Below are positions 11,427 to 23,400 of a stretch of DNA of 64,000 bases, in pieces. This stretch comes from Branchinecta lynchi. Its lineage: Eukaryota; Arthropoda; Branchiopoda; Anostraca; Branchinectidae. Both the position numbers and the translations under genes were made by a program. The stretch's first letter is position 1; each line of letters starts with the position of its first letter. Below the pieces are notes generated by a model. It ran no database searches. It saw only the letters and a program-made list of their open reading frames with translations, and was not told the DNA's origin. The stretch lies in the NCBI GenBank assembly GCA_023053575.1, contig JAKZAP010000001.1:31576533-31640532 (forward strand), in the 5' to 3' direction.

Positions 11427-14400
11427 CTAGATACAAAAAGTCATATCTGAAGGATTCGAGGCGACGGGACGTAAGACCAGTTCGCCAAATACATCTCTCA
11501 GGATATGCTTTGCTAGTATCCAAAGAACTCATCCCTTACCTAGTCCGAGCGATATAACAGGTACTTTAAAGAAAACCCAATGGAACGCAGCTGCGGCTAC
11601 GGCTGGGACGAATCGGGTCAGGTAGGCTTCTAGCTCGAGTGTCTATACCTTCTAATTATGGAGGTTCTGAAAAATGTTTAACATAGGAGGGGGGTCACGT
11701 ACTGCTCCGGGTATGTTTGACGCGGAAGGATTTCCCTCCCGGAAATCGATCGCTTTTCTGTTCTTTCCGCTTAGTCACGGCTCCTCGCGTCGAGTATCCT
11801 TTGTTTGCGATTCCGAGTAGATCATAAATTCGCCCGTTTCGACCTCTGTTCCCGAGGATGACCTGTATTGCGGGTTTGACCTATTTTGGGATATTTGATA
11901 GTGCAAAACGTATACGTCCCATGAATTTTATTAGAGCTATTTTTCGGACCTTCTTTGCAAACACCACAAGTTTATTTTTCCAACTTGAGCAGCTTTGAAC
12001 CTGAAGAGGACCCTTGCCAAGAAGGGCCGGAATATAGCTCGAATAAAATTTAGCCGACGTATCCATTTTGCACTATCAAACATGATTCGCAGTCACCTTG
12101 GGCAGAAGGAATATTTATTGAGTGGGGCGTTTTGCATTCAGTGTTGGATGCTTTCTTTTCTTGTTCTGTTTTTATGGTACTTGCCCTTTGGCCAAGTGCC
12201 ATATATCGATCGCAATTTCTGTCCGTCCGTCGGTCTGTCTGCCCGGGTTTTCGGGCACTTCTATATAAGTTAGGACGATGAAACTTGGCAGGCATATCAG
12301 GGACCCCAAATGATTAAGTTGGATCCGACCATCGTTGGGGGAGTGGAGGGAGGGGGAATCCGGAATTTATAACTTTTGAACGGGTGAACCGATAGCAATG
12401 AAATTTGATATTTGGAGAGATCTCGTGCCTCAGACGACCTAATTAAAATCCGGACCGGATCCGGTGACTTTTGGGGGAGCTGGAGGGGGAAACCGGAAAC
12501 CTTGGGAAACGCTTAGAGTGGAGGGATCGGGACGAAACTTGGTGGGAAGAACAAGCACAAGTCCTTGATACATCATTGGCATAACCGGATCGGATTCGGG
12601 CACTGTTGGGGGAGTTGGGGGGAATTCGGTGATCCCGCGAGTTCGGTACTAGGACGATGAAATTTGGTAGGCATATCAGGGACCCGAACAGACTGCCTTA
12701 AGAATAGTCGTTTCCCCGATCCGACCATCGTAGGGGGAGTGGAGGGATGGGGAATCGGAAATTAGTAACATGAATAACTTTGGAAGGGGTAATCGGACGT
12801 GCGTGAAACTTGACAAGTGTAAAGAACAAGTGCCTCAGATGTTCCTTTTCAAATCCGGACGGCATACGATACCTGGGGGGGGGGGGGGGGGGGGGGCTGG
12901 AAGGGGGCACCGGAAATCTTCTGAAAGGCTGAGATTCGAGGGATGGGGATGGAACTTGGTGGGAATAAGAACAAACTTAAACCCTAGATACATTACTGAC
13001 AAAACAGGACTGTATCATGTCACGGTGGGGGGAGTTGAAGGGGGTTTACAGGAATTCCGGTGATATCGAGTTAGAGTACTTCCAGATGTGCTGGGTCCAT
13101 GAAACTTGGCAGGCATTTTAGAAATTCTACCATATTGACTTGAAAATTGCGGGGGGGGGGGGTAGAGGGGTGAGGAATCCGGAATCTAGTGACATTCACA
13201 ACTTTGGAATGGGTGATCGGACGTGCATGAAACTTAGTAAGTATTAAGAACAAGTGTCTTGGATGTTCAGTTTCAAGTCTGGACCGGATCTGATCACTGG
13301 GAGCTGGGAGCTGGAGCGGGCACCGGAAATCTCGTGAATCGCTTAAAACCTAGGTGCATTCCTGACAAAACAGGACCGGATCGTGTCACGGTGGGGGAAG
13401 TGGAAGGGGTTTCCCGGAATTCCGGTGATCTCGAGCTAGGGTGCTTCCAGATGAGCCAGGACCATGGAACTTGGCAGGCCAATTAGGGAATCTTGATCCG
13501 ACCATCGTGGGGGGAGTAAAGGGATGGGAAAGCCGGAAAGAATCCGAAAGAACGAGTGTCTCAAATGTTCAGTTTCAAGTCCGGTGTGGGTCTGATTACG
13601 GGGGTGGGGGGGGGGGTAGCTGCAGGAGAACAAACTGACATCTATGCTAAATGCTCCGACAAGTGCCATATGAGCTTCCAGCTCTTGTTGGTTTTATGTC
13701 GTCTTTTAAAGTGAATTGGTTAAAGCCCCCCCCCCAGCCTCACCTTCCGAGGAACAAGTCCTTTGAAGTCGGTGGAATGACCGTTTTCCCGTAACTGAAC
13801 CGAGACAAATTAACTGAACCAAGACAAATTCTTTCGAAACTTTCGAGGCGACTTGACTCTAGCAAAGGTTTATTAAGTTTACTTACTCGTGAACTTTCGA
13901 AGCACTGCACATTGCATAGCATCGATGCAGCGGTACAAAAGCATCTCCGTACGTAGTCTTTTGAAAACATGCACAATAATGCTGTGGAATCGCTTGGCTG
14001 TTAAAATGAAGATATCTCTTAAATTTTCCCGCCGTCGCTTCACGCTGTTGATTTCAGGATCAAGCAAAATCCAAACCAGCTTGCTGGTGAGCAAACGGGC
14101 CATTTTGGGAATAAACCTGAAAAAAATGTATAACGTTAAGTTAGAATCCGGATGAATAACATGCACAAACGACAATGCCTACAACACAGACTTCAAGAAA
14201 AGAACAAACGCTGGTCTGTTTTAGAAAAGAAAAAAAAATGAGCATACTCGGTCTTTCTTGAAAATCGCTCGATTAGACAAGTTGAAGCTATCACGTACAA
14301 ACTGAATGCCAGTCAGACGGACGTCTATATCTGTTTTGAACAGTTTTCTCGCACCTTCATTCTATTGAAAAACAGTGACATGTAAACTACGTAGACGTTA

Positions 14401-17400
14401 CTATAAATACAGTAAATACATGCTTTATTTGCCTCTATCTTATCAAATCTGAGAATAACCCGAAAATACAAAGCACTCGATACAACTGCAAAACTCCAGA
14501 AGCTTCATGATAATTTATCGGTACAAGCATATCAACGACTTGCTCCATATCACCGGCTCATCCGTTTGTTCTGTTGATTTTTCGTGTCTATTTCGTAGTA
14601 CTGGTGATGTTACTTTTCTGTTCTTTTTTTTACTCCACTATCTTCACATTGTCTTTGTGCAGTGGGTTATAAACAAGTTATTATTATTATTATTACAGTT
14701 TCTGCGCTCACAACGTCTTCATGAAAATAATTCCAACAGTCAAGCACTGAAGTCTTCAAACCAAACCCTCCTATGTGTCCAAAGAGTCTTTCACAAATAT
14801 GTATGGCCTTTAAAAACTGTTTGCGTTTGAAGACGAGGATATCTTCTGGTACTGTTTTTAACAATTGAAAATTCTGAAGAGCTCCGCGGGGCAATCTTAC
14901 GGTCAAATCGGTAGCTATCGGTTTTGATTTGATAAGTACCGAACGTCAGGAACGATTTCGTCAATCTTGTCTATAAACTGTTCAACGGCGACGACGTTCT
15001 TATTATGAAAGGGCCTCGTTGTTGCGTTACGAAGCGAGTTCCAAAACTTCTAATAATAGTAACTATTGGTTACTATTTTCGTTCCAATCTCGTAAACAGT
15101 TACGACGCTGACCGTTCCAACCTTCTCGAAACAGCAACCATTTGCCTACCATGCTCGGGAGTGTAGTAAGACGTGGTAACTACACATCTCTGTAATGTGA
15201 TTGGTCGGATTTGCCCGTGGCATGATATTCTTCTGGGAAATAGAAAAACCGTTCCGCCTTGACGGCAAAAAAGCCAGAATTGGTGACGTCACGCGTAACT
15301 ACGGTAAGTAGGGTGGAACACGCTCAAGAAGTGAAAATCTTACCTGCCAGTTGAACGTGCTCCTTTCAGATACACTGTGGCGAAGAGTGGTTTTCCTGTA
15401 AAAAACTTGTAACTCGGACGAACACCAGACATCTCGGAATCAAATGCCAGGCCGCAAAACGGCGCCCACTGATTGGTGGTGCGGAAAAAGCCACCAGACT
15501 CGATGTCAACGTTCCATGAGCTCTTATTGGTTTTGAATGTGACACCGAAATCATCATGCTTCCGCGACGCCAGCTCAAGTGTCCTAGTGTGTACAGAAGC
15601 TCAGAAAAAGAAATGCCTATACCAAAACAGTTTACAGTCCATCTTTAACTGGACGGAGCGAATCAAATTCTTATCACCTCTCCCTAGCCCCGCGAAAAAT
15701 ACATAAGGTTTCTGAATACTTCTCTTTCTTGAAAGGCTACTACCGCGGAGACTAACTTTTCCCAACAATCAGTAGCGCCCAGAAGGCGAAAGTTAATCGC
15801 CAGACGGCGCGGAGAAAAGACGATATGGAGTTAGTTCGTCTGGCCAGTGCGACGTCGGGCAAGTTTTGCAAGGCGACGTCGGATTGACGCGCATGAAGAG
15901 AGTCCCTACGTTCATTGTAATGTTTCTTCTTCACCGATACCCGTCACCGGGTACCGGTCGCGGTGATACCGGAGGGTAGGTGGTGCAACGGGGAAGGCTG
16001 TCAACCACTGAATGCTTCCTTTTTACCTCTTGACTAATAATGTGCGAAATTACATAGTTCAATGATTTCATACCTTGAAAGCCCCGTTCACAAGCATGCC
16101 TAGCCAAGCACAGATGTCTGGGCACGTGCCTGGCATCACCGTTCTCACCAATACCTAGGCACAGATTTTGGGCCAGACACGGAGTTTCAGGCTCTAGAAC
16201 TCGATGCCTGGCTATGCCTGAGCACGTGACTAGGCATCTGTGATTGGCTAGGGATGCTTGCGAACGCGGCTTAACTCTTTTCTTAAAGAAATTCCCACTA
16301 CTCCTGATCATGATAAATAAAGCAAAGTGTTCCAACATGGCTACCCCTCCCTCAAAGCTTAAATCAGGTCACAGATTAACATTCCTGTTTAACTAAAAGT
16401 GCGCAGATCCCCTTTTCAGCTTGGCCCCTGCTGCTTTACTTGGCACAGATGGATCCGCTAACAGGAGTGCAACTCCTACCTCTGTTTGTGTGATGTATTT
16501 ATTTATTTAACTTCGACTACGGCTTCTAGAGCCATTACACATAAAAACAACAACAAAATACATTTAAGATTGCGAGCCTTCTACGCAACAAGTGTAAAGT
16601 TCGCGGTTCCAGACTAACCACACAGGCAACGTCAGTCTCATATGGGGACTCGAAAGAACCACGAGCATGGGGTTTCGAGAGCGAAGAATTCGGGTCTGGA
16701 GAGAAAAGATAGCCCGACGCCGAAGTTCCCCGAAAGAAGGAAGGCCCTCACCCACAAACATGCCAGACGCACTACAATTCCATGCAAGTCCGTGTAGCCA
16801 CCGGAAAGAGTTGTTATATAAAACCCGAGATGTATCTAGACACTTAACTCTGGTGTTACACACCAGTGACAAACAGTACAGCGGAGTACGGTAAGCTCTG
16901 AAAAGAAAGGTCTTAACAGAAGCCTCGCATCTACCAAACCTCCGAATTAATATGTTGGCCCTCACAGACAGTGATCTGGAGAGCGCAGCAACGTGAGGCT
17001 CATCAGACATAGAAGGAATAAAAGTAAAGCCCAAATACTTGAAAGTTTGCACAAAAACTAGTACCTCACCAGACAAAATAACATCGGGGATGTAACGTAG
17101 TTGAAGACTTTTCGGGATAAACGCCATACAAACCGTCTTTTTCGTGTTGAAAAGAATATCATTTGCTTTCGCAAATTCATCACACACTTGAAGAAGCTTA
17201 TTGAGCGCGAATACTGTGGGGTCTAGTATGGCTAGGTCATCAGCGTAGCTTAAGTTGTTGAAACACACACCTTGTACGAAACAACCCACTCCAAGGCTAG
17301 CCAACCGCTCATTCAACTCATCAACATATAAATTATACAATAATGGAGAAAGAACCCCACCTTGCCTAACACCATTAAGGACAGGAAAAGGATGGCTAAC

Positions 17401-20400
17401 AACACCGCTCCATCTAACTTGAAACCTTTGGGTATCAAAACATGCACCAAGGGTGCCAATAAAACGTGAGTCAATACCCCGCGAGACCATCTTTTTCAGA
17501 AGCTTCTCATGGTTAACCCTGTCAAAAGCAGCCTTAGCATCCAGAAAGCAAACAAACACAGGGGTTGCAAACAGCCAAACATACTGGATAACTGCTTTAA
17601 GCACAAAAACACAAAATTCAGTCGATGATTCCTCTTTAAACCCAAATTGGAAGTACGATGTGTAGGCACTACAGCTGTTCTTGTTCTTCTATCTCGACCA
17701 GTATTAGCAGGAGCTCCTTTGAATACTTATTTTCTTAGGTCTAGCTGCCATTTATGAGTATGATAATCAAGGTCGAGGAGCTATTTGAGAATGAAGAAAT
17801 TACTTAAAAAGCCCCTTAACCTCCCAGTTTAAGGAGAACCGCAGCTAAAACCATAGAGCCAGTAACTGGAGCTTTCATAATGAGCTTTTGGTAACCAAAT
17901 AATTTGGACAAGTATGTCGGTTGTTCACATTTTCTATTAGAGAAGGTATTTAGTTGTTTACTTATAACTACAGGACCTTCTTTTCAGTTACGTAAAACAC
18001 AACAACGGGAAACCCCAAATGCGCTATTCTCAAGTTTTCTCAGAAAAGGAATCGAGAAAATTAATCGCGTCACAACTGTACAACTTACCTTCGAGCACTT
18101 TCGCTATCCGTGCTGAAATATAAGTAGTCATCCACTCCTCTGAAGATCAACTCATGGGCTCCCACAGCTATAGGTCGTTCCAGGTAAATTCGATAAAAGA
18201 ACCCCAGATACAAATCGCAGAGGATGCCCGAGAGCTTCCATCCTTGAGGCAGGCCCTCAGTCATTCGAAAGAATCCATCGGAAGACTGTACCACTATATT
18301 TCTGACAGAAGCTTCGATGAACTTTATCACTGCTGATGCGTCCAACTCGCGCAGCTTCGCATAATAACTTATCACAGACGTGGGGCGCAGTGTTTCTAAG
18401 AAATGCTTGGATTCTTGTGCGTGCTTGAGGATCCGATGATCTTTCGGGACAGAGTTCCTTCCAGGAGTGATAACTGTTACTTTATATACGGAAGCAGTGG
18501 AGCCAAGTGCAGGTTCGAACTCTTCATAGTAATAGCGCCATAGCAAGTCGAGGATCAGATTGTGCTTGATAGATCCAAAAGCGTCCGTGACGTCGAACGA
18601 CGCAAAGCTGGCTTTTCCGTCGCCACTTCGTCCTAGGGTTCGAATATAAGTCAGAAAAGCGCAAAGCGAATCTTACGGAAAATGGAACATATAAGTGAAA
18701 TATGACTGTGGCGCCTGATGTTAGCTGTGCAGCGACCGGGTGGTATACGCTTTCGACTACTCTACAAATGTAACCGTAAACTAGACCTACGTTGCCCGGG
18801 CAACGTGAAGTGTTGCGGCAACCTTTGTCCGGCTTCGCCGGCTAAAGTGTTGCGAGAGCAACACTTTGGTTTTGTTTCTTCGCTGTCGGTTAAATGCTGA
18901 AATTGTCAACTTATCGAAGCTTTTAAAACGGTATGTGCTAAAAAGAATAATCACATGATCAAAAGCTGTTCTTTAGCGTTGTAAAACCAACAACAAAACA
19001 ATATCGGAAGAAGGCTATCCGTAACGTTTCAGGATTGAAATACCATAGATGACACTATTAATTATTACAAAACTACCTTATTGCTTTATATTCCCGTTTC
19101 GTTTGTACCCGTTGCGTAAACAGTTAATCCTAGGTTATAGCGATAAACCATCGATACAAACTTTCTTACTGTCATATTTACAGAAATCGAATACAATGTG
19201 CACCAATTTTCAAAAATTTCTAGCCCCTCGTGAACCGATCTTACTTACAAGTCCGTCTCCCGTGATTGACATCAAATTCACCGGAAACAAATAATGGATA
19301 CACCAGCTATCAAAAGTTGCAAACCCCTCATCGCTGAAGATGATTATAGCATAAAAGCCGATTATTACTTACAAGTCCCATGCATTTCTTACAATTGGGA
19401 ACAAAATTGTTCTTACCATCGAATACACCTGAGACAAATAACAGGTATACCAACTAGCAAAAGCTGCAAACACCTCGTTGTCGAAGATGATTATGAGCTA
19501 ACAGTCGACTGTTGCTTACAAGTCCCTTACATGTCTCACAACTGGTATCGCCTATTTTTGGTTTCAGTGTGTACCTTACTCCTGAAGTTGTCAACCCCTT
19601 GAAACTTTCAAACTGGTTTATCTCATGAAGGATTTTTATTAAAAAAAATGGATGGCATATATTTTGATCAGCTCTTCAAGGGCTATCGATTGCCCTAACC
19701 ACAACAAAAGCATATCGGAAAACGGGACTAAATTGACTTTGCAGTCAGTTGAACTTTATCCTTTTCAATCGTAGACATCGTGACGGATGAAAACTTGGAA
19801 TAATATCCTATATAATCTAGTTGGTATTATAAAGCTATCCGTAACTTTTTAGGATTAAAATACCATAGATGACACTATTAATTATTACGGACCTACCTTG
19901 TTTTACATTACAGTATCGTTTGTACCCGTTGCGTTAACAGTAAATCCTAGGTTACAGCGATAGACCAACGATACAAACTTTCTTACCGTCAGATTTATAT
20001 AAATCGAATACAATGTGCAACAGTTTGGACAAATTTCTAGCCCCTCGTGCACCGATTCTACTGACAAGTCCCTTTCCCGTGATAGACATCAAGTTCACCG
20101 GATAAAAATAATGGATACACCGACTAGCAAAAGTTGCAAACCCCTCATCGCTGAAGATTTGTGTAGCATAACAGCCGATTATTACTTACAAGTCCCTTGC
20201 ATGTTTTACATTTGGGAACCAAATTGTTCATCAAATGACAGGTACGCCAACTAGCGAGAGCTGCAAACCCCTCATTGCCGAAGATGATTATGAGCTAACA
20301 GTCGCCTGTCGCGTACAAGTCCCCTAAATGTCTCACAACTGGTATCGCCTATTTTTGGTTTCAGTGAGTACCTTACTACTGAAGTTGTCCACCCCTTGAA

Positions 20401-23400
20401 ACTTTCAAACTGGTGTATCTCATAAAGGAATTTTTTACCAAAAAATGGATGTCATATACTTTGATCAGCTCATCAGCGGCTATCGATTGCCGTCGAAGTT
20501 GAACTTTATCCTTTTCAATCGTAGATATCGTGACGGATGAAAACTTGGAACAATATCTTATATAATCTAGTTGATATTATAAAGCTATCCGTAACTTTTC
20601 AGGATTAAAATACCATAGATGACACTATTAATTATTACAAAATTACCTTATTGTTTTACATTACCGTATCGTTTGTACCCGTTGCGTAAACAGTTAATCC
20701 TAGGTTATAGCGATAGACCATCGATACAAACTTTCTTACTGTCATATTTACAGAAATCGAATACAATGTGCACCAATTTTCAAAAATTTCTAGCCCCTCG
20801 TGAACCGATTCTTACTTACAAGTCCGTCTCCCGTGATTGACATCAAATTCACCGGAAACAAATAATGGGTACACCAGCTATCAAAAGTTGCAAACCCCTC
20901 ATCGCTGAAGATGATTATAGCATAAGCTTTTTAAACGGGAAGTTCTAAAAAAATTAATCATATGATCAAAAGGTATTCTTCAGCGTTGTAAAACAACAAC
21001 AAAATAATATAGGAAGAAGGGACTAAATTAACTTTGCAGTCAGTTGTACTTTATCCTTTTCAATCGTAGACATCGTGACGGATGAAAACTTGGAACAATA
21101 TCTTATATAATCTAGTTGGTAATAGAAAGCTATCCGTAACTTTTCAGGATTAAAATACCATAGATGACACTATTAATTATTATGAAAATACCTCATTGCT
21201 TTGCATTTTCGTTTGTATCCGTTGTGTAAACAGTCCTCGGTTACATTGATAGACCATCGACACAAACTTTCTTATCGTCAGATTTATAGAAATCTAATAC
21301 AATGTGATCCCTCTCCGGTGACTGACATCAAATTCACCGGAAACAAATAATGAATACAACAGCTAGCAAAAGTTGCTAACCCCTCATCGCTGAAGATGAT
21401 TATAGCATAAAAGCCGATTACTACTTACAAGTCCCATGCATGTCTTACAATTGGGAAAAAAATTCTTCTTACCATCGAATACACCTGAAACAAATAACAG
21501 GTATACCAACTAGCAAAAGCTGCAAACTCCTCATTGCCGAAGATGATTATGAGCTAACAGTCCTCTACATGTCTCACAACTGTTATCGCCTATTTTCGGT
21601 TTCAGTGTGTACCTTACTACTGAAGTTGTCAACCCCTTGAAACTTTCAAACTGGTCTATTTCATGATGGAATTTCTGTGCCAAAAAATGGATGACATATA
21701 CTTTGATCAGCTCATCAGTGGCTATCGATTGCCGTCGAAAAAAAAATTCTACCTGTCTTAGTTCAAAAGTTGACTTTTTTGCCGTAGGCCAACTTTCTAA
21801 CGTCACCACTTAGAAAGGAGCAAAGGATAAGCTCTAGTTTCTTTAGCAATGAGAGAACTTCTAAAGTTTAAGAGTTCATCTAATACCATTTCTCTATCGC
21901 AAACCCAAGTGCAAAAAACCGAATGATAAACTCAGCTGAAATCGTGTACACAAATGGATAGATATCAAGCTCACCGGATAAAAATAATGGGTACACCGGC
22001 TAGCAAAAGTTGCAAACCCCTCATCGCTGAAGATTTTTGTAGCATAACAGCCGATTATTACTAACAAGTGCCTTGCATGTCTTACAATTGGGAACCAAGC
22101 TGTTCTTACCATCAAATGACAGGTACGACAACTAGCGAAAGCGGCAAACCCCTCAATGCCGAAGATGATTATGAGGTAACAGTCGACTGTCGCGTACAAC
22201 TCCCCTACATGTCTCACAACTGGTATCGCCTATTTTCGGTTTCAGTGTGTACCTTACTACTGAAGTTGTCAACCCCTTGAAACTTTCAAACTGGTGTATT
22301 TCATGATGGAATTTTTGTGCCAAAAAATGGATGACATATACTTTGATCAGCTCATCAGCGGCTATCGATTGCCGTCGAAAACAAAATTCTACCTGTCTTA
22401 GTTCAAAAGTTGACTTTTTTGACGTAGGCCAACTTTCTAACGTCACCACTTAGAAAGGAGCAAAGGATAAGCTCTAGTTTCTTTAGCAATGAGAGAACTT
22501 CTAAAGTTTAAGAGTTCATCTGATACCATTTCTCTACCGCAAACCCAAGTGCAAAAAAACGAATGATAAACTCAGCTGAAATCGCGTACACAAATGGATA
22601 GTTGCGTAAACAGTTAATCCTAGGTTACAGCGATAGACCATCGATACAAACTTTCTACCGTCAGGTTTATAGAAATCGAATACAATGTGCACCAATTTAC
22701 AAAAGTTCTAGCCCCTCGTGAACCGATTCTTACTTACAAGTCTCTCTCCCGTGATAGACATCAAGTTCACCGGATAAAAATAATGGGTACACTAGCGAGC
22801 AGAAGTTGTAAACCCCTCATACCTGAAGATGATTGTAGCATACAATGTGCACCCAATTGCAAAAATTCCTAGCCACTCGTGAACCGATTCCTACTTACAA
22901 GTCCCTCTCCCGTGATATACATTAACCCTTAAACGAAAACAAATAATGGGTACACCAGCTAGCAAAAGTTGCAAACCCATCATCGCAGAACATGATTGTA
23001 GCATAACAGCCGATTATTACTTACAAGTCCCTTGCATATCTTACCATTGGGAACCAAATTGTTCTTACCATCGAATACACCGGAAACAAATAACAGGTAC
23101 ACCAACTAGCAAAAGCGGCAAACCCCTCATTACCAAAGATGATTATGAGCCAACAGTCGACTGTTGCTTAAAAGTCCCCTACATGTCTCATAACAGGTAT
23201 CGCCTATTTTTGTTTTCGTGTACCTTACTACTGAAGTTGTCAACCCCTTTGAAATTTTCAAACTGGTGTATCTCATGAAGGAATTTTTGTACCAAAAAAT
23301 GGATGACATATACTTTGATCAGCTCATCAATGGCTATCGATTGCCGTCGAAAAAAAAATTCTACCTGTCTTAGTTCAAAAGTTGACTTTTTTGCCGTAGG

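Larger units (their letters stand above)
11427..13886 (-). other. TERT intron 6
   Basis: Holds a family F hairpin element (11880-12120) and an inverted family A element (12173-13690). Nothing is recognised in 11427-11879, which is a diverged, moderately GC-rich stretch, nor in 13691-13886 next to the donor. Confidence 0.6.
14117..15343 (-). other. TERT intron 5
   Basis: Holds a plus-strand retrotransposon-like 3' end with an (ATT)n tail at 14500-14697 and a Harbinger-like MITE at 15033-15325, whose right end stops 18 bp from the exon 5 donor. The remaining stretches (14117-14499, 14698-15032) show nothing recognisable. Confidence 0.6.
15584..18088 (-). other. TERT intron 4
   Basis: Contains a short MITE (16078-16271) and a 5'-truncated LINE in the same orientation as TERT (16495-17680). 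15584-16077 is unassigned but includes a GC-rich block (15740-15930); 17690-18088 shows nothing recognisable. Confidence 0.6.

Noticed and set aside
12050..12295. Peptide KPGQTDRRTDRNCDRYMALGQR in several frames
   Set aside because: A translation of the family A GACAGAC/CGATCGCTA repeat, common in such genomes as an artefact gene call.
15931..16338. 135-codon minus frame in TERT intron 4
   Set aside because: It runs through a MITE with inverted ends and has no similarity to TERT.
16564..17604. Reverse transcriptase frame as part of TERT
   Set aside because: Its motifs (YADD, NGVRQGG) are LINE-type, and the TERT core lies separately at 18089-18632; it is an intronic retrotransposon.
18684..18690. 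Alternative acceptor for TERT exon 4 (TTTTCCGTAAG)
   Set aside because: Phase-compatible, but adds about 17 residues between motif 2 and A; the site at 18633 gives the usual spacing.
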